This document shows, piece by piece, positions 27,001-34,380 of a stretch of DNA of 64,000 bases. The stretch comes from Streptomyces sp. NRRL WC-3742 (GTDB lineage: Bacteria; Actinomycetota; Actinomycetes; Streptomycetales; Streptomycetaceae), in assembly GCF_000720635.1 (NCBI RefSeq), contig NZ_JOCF01000003.1:218454-282453 (forward strand), read 5' to 3'. The notes below the pieces were generated by a model. The model was not told the DNA's origin. It saw only the letters and a program-made list of their open reading frames with translations, and searched no databases. The stretch's first letter is position 1; each line of letters starts with the position of its first letter. The position numbers were made by a program, and so were the translations under genes.

Positions 27001-27207
27001 CCGCTCCTCGTCGGCCAGTTCCTCGACGAGGTCCAGGCTGCTGATCATCAGGATGTCCCGGCCGTGGAGCCGCTGGACGAAGGCCGGGCCGTGCTGGCGG
27101 ACCAGGTCCAGGGTCCGCAGGAGCGGGACGGAGGCGGGCGGCAACTCCGAGATGTCCACGACGGGGACGTCGGAGGAGGCCGGCGCGGAGGCCAGGGTCT
27201 CGGTCAT
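24061..27207 (-). CDS. CYP102-type self-sufficient P450 (P450-NADPH reductase fusion)
   Basis: This encodes 1048 aa, close to the 1049 aa of P450 BM3. The order is a P450 domain (about 1-460) with the I-helix AGHETTSGAL, an ExxR helix (LNEALRLWPTAPAFSREA) and the heme loop FGTGERACIGRQF; an FMN domain (about 485-640; LFLHGSNYGASRDFARQLAE); and an FAD/NADPH reductase domain with RHYSISSAP, ISAGTGLAPFRG and the C-terminal DVYAAR. It would hydroxylate fatty acids or similar chains at sub-terminal positions. ATG 27207 follows GGAAGGCGACC. It is divergent from a PAS-LuxR gene, with a palindrome between them. Confidence 0.92.
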   Translation of the reverse strand: MTETLASAPASSDVPVVDISELPPASVPLLRTLDLVRQHGPAFVQRLHGRDILMISSLDLVEELADEERFAKSIGPGLENVRQFTGDGLFTAYNEEPNWARAHDILMPAFALGSMRTYHPVMLRVARRLIDSWDRARDAGTSVDVPGDMTRMTLDTIGLAGFGFDFGSFERDEPHPFIEAMVNCLEWAMTKLSRSPDLDHSVRDAAFRADADYLARVVDEVIAGRAAGPQQGPAEDLLGLMLGAVHPGDGGRLDAENIRNQVITFLIAGHETTSGALSFALHYLTKNPAVLREVQREVDALWGDRADPEPSFEDVGLLRHTRQVLNEALRLWPTAPAFSREARAETLLGGRIPLRPGQTVMVFTPMLHRDPVWGDNPELFDPSRFDPEVEAARSPHAYKPFGTGERACIGRQFALHEATMLLGMLVHRYRLIDHADYRLKLKQTLTIKPDGFTLTLAPRTPALAPLTAAEPARTAAADLPGRVRQGTGVLFLHGSNYGASRDFARQLAETAADLGCETAVAPLDAYADGLPLDRPVVITAASYNGQPTDDAALFVRRLREAEDGDLARGVEYAVLGIGDRTYAATYQHIPTLIDERLAALGGTRLLARGEADASGDLAGGVRAFTTALRTLLLERYGDAGAPAAAAPEAAYTVTEVTGGPLHALAARHDLTAFTVTAVDSLTAPDYPRVKRLVRLALPEGVTYRTADHLAVLPANDPALVERAAKLFGADPDTVLNIVAHRRGGLAVDRPLTVRELLTRHVELQDCPTAEQRATLAALNPCPPEQAALRALAEDDPRTLLDLVEDHPALREVLTWPVLLDLLPPIRARHYSISSAPGSSPAHVDLMVSVLDAPARSGRGTYRGTGSGHLARAAVGDTVLARVQPCRDAFRIDHRAAPVIMISAGTGLAPFRGAVAERRGLAAADLAPALLYFGCDAPEADYLHRAELEAAEQGGAVSLRPAFSEQPVAGARFVQDRIAAEGEEVWSLLGAGARVYVCGDGARMAPGVRAAFRALYLGRTPGAREDDAEAWLQSLIDAGRYVQDVYAAR

Positions 27208-27312
27208 GGGTGGGGTCGCCTTCCGTGGCAGGTTCCGTGGCAGGTGCGGGCAGGACGTCGACGGCTCTGAGAACCACTGTGCGCCCACGGGGTGTGCCGC
27301 CCAGGCCCCCTG

Positions 27313-27330
27313 ACTACATGATGATGTAGT
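27313..27330. promoter_or_regulatory. ACTACAT-n4-ATGTAGT palindrome
   Basis: Perfect 7-bp arms lie 106 bp upstream of the P450 start and 60 bp upstream of the PAS-LuxR start, in the shared intergenic region. It is likely the operator controlling one or both genes; the binding protein is unknown. Confidence 0.65.
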
Positions 27331-27389
27331 ACGGAGAGCGATGAGCGGCTTGCGAACGAGCCGTCAGATGTGCCTGGAGGGGAACCGGC

Positions 27390-28067
27390 ATGCAACTGAT
27401 CGACTGCGGAACCGGCGCCGAGAGCTGGTACGACCGCGCCGTCATCTGGCGCAACCGCACGCTGCGCCTGCTCGACCACGTACCGGTGCCGATCGCGGTC
27501 TGTGAGTACGGCGGCCGCATCATCCTCGCCAACCGCGCGATGGCAGCCGAATTCGGCCTGATGACCGGGCAGTTGCAGCACCGGAAGATCCTCGACCTGT
27601 TCACCCTCCGCGACAGCGCCACCCTGCCCGTGCTCGCCGAAGCCGTCCGGCTCCACCGCCGCTCCCAGTACGACGCCCGGGTCTCCTGGACGGCCGCCGG
27701 CAACATCGAGCGCCACGGCGAGATGAACGTCGCCCTCGTCAGCGACACCCCCGAGGAACAGCCGAACCTCCTGCTCTCCCTCCGCACCCACCCCGAGCCC
27801 CAGGCCCCACCACCCGTGCCGCCGCCCGCACCCCGCGCCGAGGTGAGCCCCACCGAGGCCCGGATCCTGGCCGCCGCCGCCCGGGGTGCCACCACCGCCC
27901 GCATCGCCAAGGAGATCGGCCTGACCACGGACGGCGTCAACTACCACCTCACCCGCCTCAGCCGCCGCTGGCACGTCCCCAACCGCACCGCCCTGGTGGC
28001 CCGGGCCTACGCGTACGGCGTCCTCGCGGCGGACGCATGGCCGCCGGAGCCCGCCCACCGCACGTGA
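27390..28067 (+). CDS. PAS-domain LuxR-type (HTH) regulator
   Basis: This encodes 225 aa; ATG 27390 follows TGGAGGGGAACCGGC. A PAS-like domain (about 20-125; LDHVPVPIAVCEYGGRIILANRAMAAEFG) is followed by a Pro-rich linker and an HTH (SPTEARILAAAARGATTARI, AKEIGLTTDGVNYHLTRLSRRW). This is a known streptomycete regulator form. Divergence from the CYP102-type gene suggests that it senses a ligand or redox cue and controls the P450 (inference). Confidence 0.8.
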   Translation: MQLIDCGTGAESWYDRAVIWRNRTLRLLDHVPVPIAVCEYGGRIILANRAMAAEFGLMTGQLQHRKILDLFTLRDSATLPVLAEAVRLHRRSQYDARVSWTAAGNIERHGEMNVALVSDTPEEQPNLLLSLRTHPEPQAPPPVPPPAPRAEVSPTEARILAAAARGATTARIAKEIGLTTDGVNYHLTRLSRRWHVPNRTALVARAYAYGVLAADAWPPEPAHRT

Positions 28068-28161
28068 CGGGGCCCTCTCGAGCGGGGAACGGGGAGTCCG
28101 TGTCGCAGAACCCCAGAGTTCTGGGGTACCGCACGGATCGGGAGAGTCGAAGACTGCCGGT

Positions 28162-28581
28162 ATGGACACCATCGAACAGAACAAGAGCACGGTCACCGCG
28201 TTCATCGACGCGCTCTTCAGCAAGGGTGACCTGGGGGCCGTCGACGAGTACCTCGCCGAGGACTTCGTCAACCACGACCCGCCGTTCGGCGGCAGCGCCG
28301 ATCGCGAGGGGATGCGCCGGGCCGGAGCGCTGTTCCGGGCCGCCTGCCCCGACTGGCACAGCGACCAGGACCTGGTCGTCGGGGAGGGCGACCTGGTGGT
28401 CGAGCACTTCACCGCGAGCGGTACGCACCGAGGCGAGCTGCTCGGCGTGGCCCCCAGCGGCCGACCGCTGACGCTGCCCGGGATCAACATCTTCCGGCTC
28501 CGCGACGGGCGGATCGTCGAGCGGTGGGGCCGCCTCGACGAGCTCGGGCTGCTCCGGCAGCTCGGCCTGGCTCAGGAGTAA
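28162..28581 (+). CDS. SnoaL-like ester cyclase-fold protein
   Basis: This encodes 139 aa. FIDALFSKGDLGAVDEYLAEDFVNHDPP and GTHRGELLGVAPSGRPLTLPGINIFRLRDGRIVERW are the hallmarks of the SnoaL-type polyketide cyclase/ester cyclase family. The catalytic role cannot be assigned. It is 10 bp upstream of the broken LuxR gene and possibly in one transcript with it. Confidence 0.75.
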   Translation: MDTIEQNKSTVTAFIDALFSKGDLGAVDEYLAEDFVNHDPPFGGSADREGMRRAGALFRAACPDWHSDQDLVVGEGDLVVEHFTASGTHRGELLGVAPSGRPLTLPGINIFRLRDGRIVERWGRLDELGLLRQLGLAQE

Positions 28582-28591
28582 CGTCGGTCCC

Positions 28592-29498
28592 ATGGCGGCA
28601 TCGCCGGTGGAACGCCGCACGGCCGGACTCGTCGCCCGCTGCTACGCCGGGTCGGACCCGGCCCGGCTGCGGGCGGACGTGCTGCCGCGCCTGCGGCGGC
28701 TGGTCCCCACCGCCGCCGTGTTCTTCGCCACCGTCGACCCCGCCTCCCTGCTGTTCACCTCCGCCGCGACGGAGGACCCGCTGGCCGGTGAGACCGCCCG
28801 CTTCCTGGAGAACGAGTTCGGCCGGGCCGACGTCAACAAGTTCGCCGACCTGGCGCGGTCCGCCGATCCGGTGGCCACCCTCGACCGGGCGACCCGGGGC
28901 GACCGCGCGGCCAGTCCCCGCTACCGGGAGATCATGGCGCCGCTCGGACTCGGCGACGAACTCCGGATGGCGCTGCGCCTCGGCGGCTGCTGCTGGGGCG
29001 TCCTGTGCCTGCACCGGGAGCACGCGGACGCCGGGTTCGCCGACGAGGACCTCGCCGTGCTGCGGGCCGTCGCCCCGCACCTCGCCGAGGGGATCCGGCG
29101 CTCGGTCGCCCTCGGCCTGGCCGGTTCCACCACGGCCCCGCCGCGCGCCGCCGCCCTCGGTCCGGGTGTGCGACCGCTTCGGCGAGTGGTGGAGCGTGCA
29201 CGCCACCCGGCTCACCGGGCCGCCCGGGGCCCAGACCGCGGTGACCGTCGAACCCGCCCCGCCCCAGCAGCGCTCCACGCTCCTGCTCAGCGCGTACGGG
29301 CTGAGCCTGGCGCAGAACAGGGTCGCCACCCTGGTCCTGCGCGGCTGCTCGACCCGCGAGATCTCGGCCGAGCTGTGCATCTCGGCGAACACCGTGCAGG
29401 AGCACCTCACGGCCGTCTTCGACCGGCTCGGCGTCCGCAGCCGCCGGGAGCTGGTCGCGCTCGCGCTGGCGGGCGCCAGGGGCAAACGGCCGGCCTGA
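28592..29498 (+). pseudogene. LuxR-type regulator split by a frameshift
   Basis: From ATG 28592 the first about 180 codons read as a GAF-like sensor region (MAASPVERRTAGLVARCY to DEDLAVLRAVAPHLAEGIRR). The HTH part (VCDRFGEWWSVHATRLTG, LSAYGLSLAQNRVATLVLRG, CSTREISAELCISANTVQEH, LGVRSRR) is in another frame and ends at 29498. The frame change lies at about 29140-29165. Compared with relatives that have a longer middle segment, bases appear lost there. It is probably inactive as a full-length regulator, unless the change is a sequencing error. Confidence 0.65.
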
Positions 29499-29598
29499 CC
29501 CCGGACCCGGCCGCCGGGCCTGGGCCGTGCCTTCCGGCTCACGCCGGGCGGCCGCCGCCGGGGCACGCACCTCGCCGGCTTCTCGTCGGTCACCAATG

Positions 29599-29630
29599 TC
29601 CCCCAGCCTGGCGGCTGGGAGGTGCCCCCA
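29599..29630 (+). repeat. Dispersed hairpin repeat (TCCCCCAGCC...GGGAGGTGCCCCCA)
   Basis: This hairpin-forming motif (CCCAGCC-TGGC-GGCTGGG inside) closely matches, inverted, 55356-55387 inside the MITE-like element. It is a common type of small dispersed repeat in streptomycetes. It lies between the broken LuxR gene and the TetR gene. Confidence 0.6.
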
Positions 29631-29684
29631 CCGCAGTGGTCGTTGGCCGCGCGGGTCGGCGGCCTGGCGGGAAGCGTGGAAGGG

Positions 29685-29718
29685 TTGACGCGGGAAAGTG
29701 TGAGTGGTTTATTACTCA
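29685..29718 (+). promoter_or_regulatory. Promoter and autoregulatory operator of the TetR gene
   Basis: TTGACG (29685-29690), an 18-bp spacer and TTATTA (29709-29714) predict transcription from about the ATG at 29720, so the message would be leaderless. The palindrome TGAGTGGTTTATTACTCA (29701-29718) covers the -10 region. It matches the perfect palindrome ahead of the epimerase gene (30353-30370), so the TetR protein probably represses its own gene. Confidence 0.7.
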
Positions 29719-29719
29719 T

Positions 29720-30283
29720 ATGGCGACGACGGGACGGGTGCTCAGCACCGCGGAGGAACGCAGGGAAGTGGTGCTCAGTACCGCGGTCAGCAGCTTCGCG
29801 GCCCGTGGCTACTACGGCACCAACACCACCGAGGTGGCGAAGAGGGCGGGCATCTCGCAGGCGTATGTCTACCGCCTGTTCCCCAACAAGGAGGCGTTGT
29901 TCGTCGCGGTCGTCGAGCACTGTTTCGACCTCGTGCGGGACAGCTTCGCCAGGGGGGCGGCCAAGGCGCGCGGCAGCGAGCCGCACGAGGTGCTGATGGC
30001 GATGGGCGACGAGTACGCCCGGCTCATCGCCGACCAGGACCTGCTGCTGGTCCAGGTGCATGCCCAGGCGGCCGCGGCGTCCGAGCCCGCGGTGCGCGAG
30101 GTGGTGCGGCGTAGCTACGCCAGGACCGTCGAGTACGTGCGCAGCGTTTCCGGCGCGGACGCCGACGCGGTCCAGCACTTCATGGCCAGGGGGGCGTTGT
30201 GTCACCTGGTGGTGGCGATCGGCGCCACCGAGGTCGACGCGCCATGGGCGAACACGCTCTCGGCGGGCCTGCGCCACTACTGA
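29720..30283 (+). CDS. TetR-family regulator
   Basis: This encodes 187 aa from ATG 29720, directly after the operator and with no Shine-Dalgarno. The HTH is GTNTTEVAKRAGISQAYVYRLF followed by PNKEALFVAVVEHCFDL. The C-terminal helical domain is unassigned. It is followed by an intrinsic terminator and the epimerase/Ohr genes, whose promoter region carries the same operator, which makes those genes its likely regulon. Confidence 0.87.
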   Translation: MATTGRVLSTAEERREVVLSTAVSSFAARGYYGTNTTEVAKRAGISQAYVYRLFPNKEALFVAVVEHCFDLVRDSFARGAAKARGSEPHEVLMAMGDEYARLIADQDLLLVQVHAQAAAASEPAVREVVRRSYARTVEYVRSVSGADADAVQHFMARGALCHLVVAIGATEVDAPWANTLSAGLRHY

Positions 30284-30317
30284 GTTCCGCCACCAACCGA
30301 GTTTTCGCTGCGAGAAC

Positions 30318-30342
30318 GGCCGCGTCACGCGGCCTTTCTTTT
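30318..30342 (+). terminator. Intrinsic terminator after the TetR gene
   Basis: GGCCGCG (30318-30324) pairs with CGCGGCC (30328-30334), followed by TTTCTTTT. This is a textbook hairpin plus U-tract, rare in such GC-rich DNA. Confidence 0.85.
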
Positions 30343-30352
30343 GACCCAAATG

Positions 30353-30370
30353 TGAGTGGTTAACCACTCA
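30353..30370. promoter_or_regulatory. TGAGTGGTTAACCACTCA perfect palindrome (TetR operator)
   Basis: This is an 18-bp perfect palindrome 19 bp before the epimerase start codon. It differs from the site overlapping the TetR promoter (29701-29718) only in the central bases. Confidence 0.8.
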
Positions 30371-30388
30371 ATTTTTGGAGGAGAAGTC

Positions 30389-31333
30389 ATGACCCAGGAA
30401 CTGCACGTCGTCCTCGGCACCGGACCCGTCGGCCTGACCCTCGCCGAGCGGCTCGTCGCCCAGGGCCACCGGGTGCGCACGGTGAACCGGTCCGGCGGTG
30501 GGGAGCAGATCGCCGGTTCGGTGCGGGTCGCCGCCGACGTGACCGACCGGGCCAAGCTCGCCGAGATCGTCGAGGGCGCCGAGGTCGTCTACAACTGCAC
30601 GCACGTGCCGTACCGGCTGCAGCCGCAGGTGCTGCCCGTGATCCAGGACGCGCTGCTCGACGTGGTCGGCCGCAGCGGCGCGAAGCTGGTCACCGTCGAG
30701 ACGCTCAACCAGTACGGCCCGACCGGCGGGGTGCCGATGACCGAGCGGACGCCGCTCGCCGCGCCTGGCCCCAAGGGCAGGACGCGCGCCGCGATCACCG
30801 AGCGGTACCTGGCCGCGCACGAGCGCGGGGACGTCCGCGTCGCCCTCGGCATGGCGGCCGACTTCTTCGGCCCGCGCGTTCTGCTGTCCTCGCTGGGCGC
30901 GGCGGTGTTCCCGGCCGCGCTGGCCGGCGCGACCAGGCTCGGGCTGGGCGACATCGACCTGCCGAGGAGCTACACCTACGTGCCTGACCTCGCCGCCGGG
31001 CTCGCCGTGCTCGGCTCCGACGAGCGCGCGCTCGGCAGGCTGTGGCACCTGCCCGTCGACGGCCCGTACACGACCCGGCAGATTCACGGCATCATCGGCG
31101 ACCTCACCGGCGAGCCGACGCAGATCACGGTGCAGCGCGAGGCGGAGCCGTTCGGCCCGTACGACGAGGAGTTCATGGCCGAGTACCGCGAACTCTTCTA
31201 CTGGCACACCGAGCCGTTCGTCATGGACGACTCGCTCTACACCAGCACTTTCGGTGTCCGCGCCACCCCGATGCGCGAAGCGCTCGCCAAGACCGTCGAC
31301 TGGTTCGCCCACTCCGTCCAGGAAGGACAGTGA
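30389..31333 (+). CDS. NAD(P)-dependent epimerase/dehydratase-like (atypical SDR) protein
   Basis: This encodes 314 aa; ATG 30389 follows GGAGGAGAAGTC. The Rossmann start is VVLGTGPVGLTLAERLVAQG, followed by RTVNRSGGG and VVYNCTHVPYR. TLNQYGPTG takes the place of the usual YxxxK, so the catalytic Tyr/Lys pair is not obvious and it may be a binding or redox-sensing relative. It is transcribed with the Ohr gene (3-nt gap) under the presumed TetR operator. Confidence 0.78.
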   Translation: MTQELHVVLGTGPVGLTLAERLVAQGHRVRTVNRSGGGEQIAGSVRVAADVTDRAKLAEIVEGAEVVYNCTHVPYRLQPQVLPVIQDALLDVVGRSGAKLVTVETLNQYGPTGGVPMTERTPLAAPGPKGRTRAAITERYLAAHERGDVRVALGMAADFFGPRVLLSSLGAAVFPAALAGATRLGLGDIDLPRSYTYVPDLAAGLAVLGSDERALGRLWHLPVDGPYTTRQIHGIIGDLTGEPTQITVQREAEPFGPYDEEFMAEYRELFYWHTEPFVMDDSLYTSTFGVRATPMREALAKTVDWFAHSVQEGQ

Positions 31334-31335
31334 CC

Positions 31336-31752
31336 GTGCAGACCCTCTACACCACCGAAGTGACCTCCAGCGGCGACGGCCGCAACGGCAGGGTCCGCTC
31401 CAGCGACGGCCTGCTGGACACCGCACTTGCGCTCCCCAAGGAAGCCGGCGGCTCCGGCGCGGCGACCAACCCCGAGCAGTTGTTCGGCGCGGGCTACTCG
31501 GCCTGCTTCCACAGCGCGCTCCGGCTGGTCGCCCGGGAACGCAAGGTCACACTGTCCGGCGACACGGTCGTCGCGCGGGTGGGTCTCGCCCGGGACGAGG
31601 CCGGGTTCCTGCTCGACGTCGACCTGTCCGTGGTGCTGCCCGGGCTGTCGCAGGCGGACGCCGAGTCGCTGGCCAGGGACGCCCACGGGCGCTGCCCGTA
31701 CTCGCGGGCGATCCGCGGAAACGTCGACGTCACGCTGCGCGTCGCCGTCTGA
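31336..31752 (+). CDS. ohr: Ohr/OsmC-family organic hydroperoxide resistance protein
   Basis: This encodes 138 aa. GTG 31336 lies 9 nt after GGAAGG; GTG 31330, which overlaps the previous stop, is possible. LYTTEVTSSGDGRNGRVRSSDG, NPEQLFGAGYSACFHSAL with the first reactive Cys, and HGRCPYSRAIRGN with the second Cys are diagnostic of Ohr peroxidases, which reduce organic hydroperoxides using paired cysteines. The usual regulator of ohr is a MarR (OhrR); here control by the adjacent TetR is inferred from the operator. Confidence 0.88.
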   Translation: MQTLYTTEVTSSGDGRNGRVRSSDGLLDTALALPKEAGGSGAATNPEQLFGAGYSACFHSALRLVARERKVTLSGDTVVARVGLARDEAGFLLDVDLSVVLPGLSQADAESLARDAHGRCPYSRAIRGNVDVTLRVAV

Positions 31753-31855
31753 CCGGAAGGCCCCGGCATCCGCGAGCGCAACGCTCGTCAGCGCCCCGCG
31801 AGGCAGAGCGCCCCGGGTTCAGGCCGATCCCCGAACCGTGCTGCTCTCCGCACCG

Positions 31856-32212
31856 TCAGCGCCGGGCCAGGCGGCGTTCGCCGCCGGCGCCGGTCGCGTA
31901 GGCCAGCTGGTAGTGGGCGAAGACCGCCGGTTCGTCCTCGGCAGGCAGCACGTCGTCGGTGCCGATGGACGGGGCGTCCTTGACCAGGCTCCTGGGGAAG
32001 GCGACCTTCAGGTACCCGGGCCCGGCGACCGCGCCCTCCAGGGGGACGAACACCAGTCGGCGCCGGGCGAGTACACCGACGGTGACCGTCCCGAAGGAGG
32101 GTTCGTCGGTGGCGGTGTCCACGTAGACGGACTCCAGCGTGCCGATCTTCTTCCCGTCCTCGTCGACGACGTCGTGCTCCCGCCACTCCCGCAGGTCGGC
32201 GATCTCGATCAT
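31856..32212 (-). CDS. PRC-barrel domain protein
   Basis: This encodes 118 aa from ATG 32212, behind GCGGAGGCACGG. IADLREWREHDVVDEDGKKIGTLESVYVD and RRLVFVPLEGAVAGPGYLKVAFPRSLVKDAP form the PRC-barrel fold, found in stress-associated and ribosome-maturation (RimM-like) proteins; its role here is not known. The 32213-32626 gap holds no gene I can support. Confidence 0.85.
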   Translation of the reverse strand: MIEIADLREWREHDVVDEDGKKIGTLESVYVDTATDEPSFGTVTVGVLARRRLVFVPLEGAVAGPGYLKVAFPRSLVKDAPSIGTDDVLPAEDEPAVFAHYQLAYATGAGGERRLARR

Positions 32213-32626
32213 CCGTGCCTCCGCTTGGCTCGGAGTCCATCCTGCACCGTTCGCCGCCACCCCGCACCTGGCCCCGGTACCCGGCACGGTGCCGCCGGCG
32301 TGCGAGAGGCTGCCCGCCGTCCTCGGCCGTCGGGTGGGTGGCTTCGTTCACGAGTTCGAGCAGCAGATGTGAAGCACTTCGGACAGCACCGCCGGGAGTG
32401 ACGGATTCCAACACGGGCGGATCGCGCCCGCCGGTCGTAAGGAGGTGATCCTGCCGGGAGGGTCAGTGGCGGAGCGGCCCGGGGCCGGCGTGGCGCGTCA
32501 AAGTCCCGACCAGCAGGTTCACCTTTACGGGCCGTCCGCGCTGCGGTGCACTCCTGGCAGCGATGACGATGGTCGTGCGTGCGTTCCCGTCGCGGCGTGG
32601 GGGATGATCGGAAGGAAACGTCGGCC

Positions 32627-33556
32627 ATGGCTCTCGACCCTGACATCGCGGCACTCCTGCACCGGTTCGGCGTGGACGGTCCGCCACCCACCACCCCGCC
32701 CACCGTCGCCGAGATGCGTGTCGGCAACCGGCAACTGTCCCTCGCGGTGGCTCCCAGCCCGCCGCTCACGGTCGGGTCGGTCGGTGACGACACGCTGGAG
32801 GGTGTGCCGGTGCGGGTGTACCGACCCGAGGCGGGCGGCACTTCCCCGGCTGTCGTGTTCTGCCACGGCGGCGGGTTCATCGTCGGGGACCTGGACACCC
32901 ACGACAATGTCTGCCGGCGGATGTGCCGGGACCTCGACGCGGTCGTCGTCAGCGTCGGCTACCGGCTCGCCCCCGAACACCCCTTCCCCGCCGGCTACGA
33001 GGACTGCCTCGCCGTCGCCCGGCATGTCGCCCGCGACAGCGGGAAGTTCGGCGGCGGCGTGCTCGCCCTCGCCGGGGACAGCGCCGGGGCCAACCTCGCC
33101 GCCTCCGTGGCCCTCGCGCTGCGGGACGGGGGCACACCGGTCGCGGCCCAGCTCCTGGCCTATCCCGCCACCGACCTCCTCAGCCCGCGCGAGTACCCGT
33201 CCGCGACCGAGAACGCCACCGGCTACCTCCTGACCACCGCCGAATGCGAGAACAACGTCCGGCTCTACCTCGGCGACAACCCCGGCGCGGCGGCGACGTT
33301 CCCCGCCTCCCCCCTGCGGGCCGACGACCACCGCGGCCTCGCCCCGGTGGTCGTCGGCGTCGGCGAGCACGACCCGCTGCGCGACCAAGGGCTGGCCTAC
33401 GCCGACCTCCTGGCTGCCGCCGGAGTCCCGGTCCGGAAGCACATGTATCCCGGCCTGGTTCACGGGTTCCTCAACTTCGACACCGTCGTGCCCTCGGTCA
33501 ATGCGGCGGTCACCGAGATGTACGCGGACTTCAAAGCCCTCCTCCAGGCCGCCTGA
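32627..33556 (+). CDS. Alpha/beta hydrolase of the HSL-type lipase/esterase family
   Basis: This encodes 309 aa from ATG 32627, behind GGAAGGAAACG. The oxyanion-hole motif VVFCHGGGFIVGDLDTHDN (HGGG) and the nucleophile LALAGDSAGANLAASVALAL (GDSAG) define the hormone-sensitive-lipase family. The acid and histidine are in GEHDPLRDQG and GLVHGFLNF. It is cytoplasmic, with no signal peptide, and hydrolyses short- or medium-chain esters. The 3' end is overlapped on the other strand by the run-on of the NUDIX gene. Confidence 0.88.
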   Translation: MALDPDIAALLHRFGVDGPPPTTPPTVAEMRVGNRQLSLAVAPSPPLTVGSVGDDTLEGVPVRVYRPEAGGTSPAVVFCHGGGFIVGDLDTHDNVCRRMCRDLDAVVVSVGYRLAPEHPFPAGYEDCLAVARHVARDSGKFGGGVLALAGDSAGANLAASVALALRDGGTPVAAQLLAYPATDLLSPREYPSATENATGYLLTTAECENNVRLYLGDNPGAAATFPASPLRADDHRGLAPVVVGVGEHDPLRDQGLAYADLLAAAGVPVRKHMYPGLVHGFLNFDTVVPSVNAAVTEMYADFKALLQAA

Positions 33557-33639
33557 TCCGCCAGGGCGGGCGGGGCCCGCGGGGGTTCGGCCCCTCCGCC
33601 GGCGAACTCCGGCATCGCATCCCCTGCACCATGCACCGA

Positions 33640-34009
33640 CAGTCCGCGGCCCGACGGGGTGCCAGCGCACGTCCAGGTGCTTGTCCGGTTCGGCGTTGAC
33701 CAGCTCGCCCGTGAACTCGCTGGTGGCGAACACGAACAGCAGGAATCCGCCGAGCCCGTCCCAGCCCTGCCTGGCCTGGATGGTGTGCACCAGGCGCAGA
33801 TCACGGGGCCGGGCGATGAGCCCGGATTCCTCGCGCAGCTCCCGGACGGCGGCGTCGGGGAGCTCCCCACCCGGCTCGGCCTTCCCACCGGGGATCGTCC
33901 AGGCGGGGCCGGGGCTCCAACTGCGCTGGGCGTAGTGGACGGTGGCGATGCGGTCGGTGGCCGGGTCGTGGACGATGACGCCGACCGACAGCCTGCTCGT
34001 CTCGTGCAT
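33640..34009 (-). pseudogene. NUDIX hydrolase with a lost 3' end
   Basis: From ATG 34009 the first about 122 codons are a NUDIX domain: IPGGKAEPGGELPDAAVREL, then REESGLIARP (GxxxxxE...REESG box complete), then the DKHLDVRWHPVG region. Beyond this the frame has no stop for another 370 codons and runs antisense through the esterase gene to 32525, so the natural end is missing. A short 3' truncation or frameshift is likely. The run-on ORF of 494 codons should not be annotated as one protein. Confidence 0.55.
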
Positions 34010-34056
34010 CAGGGGGCTCCAGGGGGAAGTGGGACACGGCGGTCGGGCGAGACCGT

Positions 34057-34080
34057 CTAGGAGCTGTCCGGCCGATCATG
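34057..34080 (+). repeat. Left terminal inverted repeat of the IS5-type element, with CTAG
   Basis: This 24-bp sequence (CTAG plus 20 bp) is an exact inverted match to 35358-35381. A third copy, 23 bp and in the right-end orientation, stands alone at 36811-36833. Confidence 0.9.
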
Positions 34081-34100
34081 CTGCTCGTTAGGGTTCCGGT

Positions 34101-34364
34101 GTGTCGAAGACCAGCGTGAGCAACGAGACCGAGACCATGCTCTGCCTGTGGGTGGAGCCCTGGGGAACTGATCACTGGATGCGCCCCGGTGAGGAGTTCA
34201 CTGTGGTGACGGAACTGGAACCCGAGGAGTCACCGTTCAACGTCGTTGTCCATGCCCAGGGCATCACGGTGTGGGTGAACTCGGCCAACGACGCTGAGGT
34301 CGTCGACAAGAACGGCAGCATCGTGCCGTGCGGGCACCAGCGCCCCGCCGATCTGGGATGGTGA
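34101..34364 (+). CDS. Hypothetical passenger gene inside the IS element
   Basis: This encodes 87 aa from GTG 34101, acidic: MSKTSVSNETETMLCLWVEP, then WGTDHWMRPGEEFTVVTELE, then FNVVVHAQGITVWVNSAND. The alternating hydrophobic pattern and Gly/Asp turns suggest a small beta-rich cytoplasmic protein. It ends 17 bp before the convergent transposase stop and lies wholly between the terminal repeats, so it would move with the element. The family is not known to me; it could be a captured gene. Confidence 0.6.
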   Translation: MSKTSVSNETETMLCLWVEPWGTDHWMRPGEEFTVVTELEPEESPFNVVVHAQGITVWVNSANDAEVVDKNGSIVPCGHQRPADLGW

Positions 34365-34380
34365 CCAGGCTCGGTGCTCG

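Noticed and set aside
23731-27270. A 1179-codon open frame on the plus strand
   Set aside because: Antisense shadow of the CYP102-type gene; no recognisable motifs.
32439-32451. AAGGAGGTGATCC, a perfect complement of the 16S rRNA 3' end
   Set aside because: It looks like an extreme Shine-Dalgarno or a 16S fragment, but no protein-like ORF follows and no other rRNA sequence is present; chance or relic.
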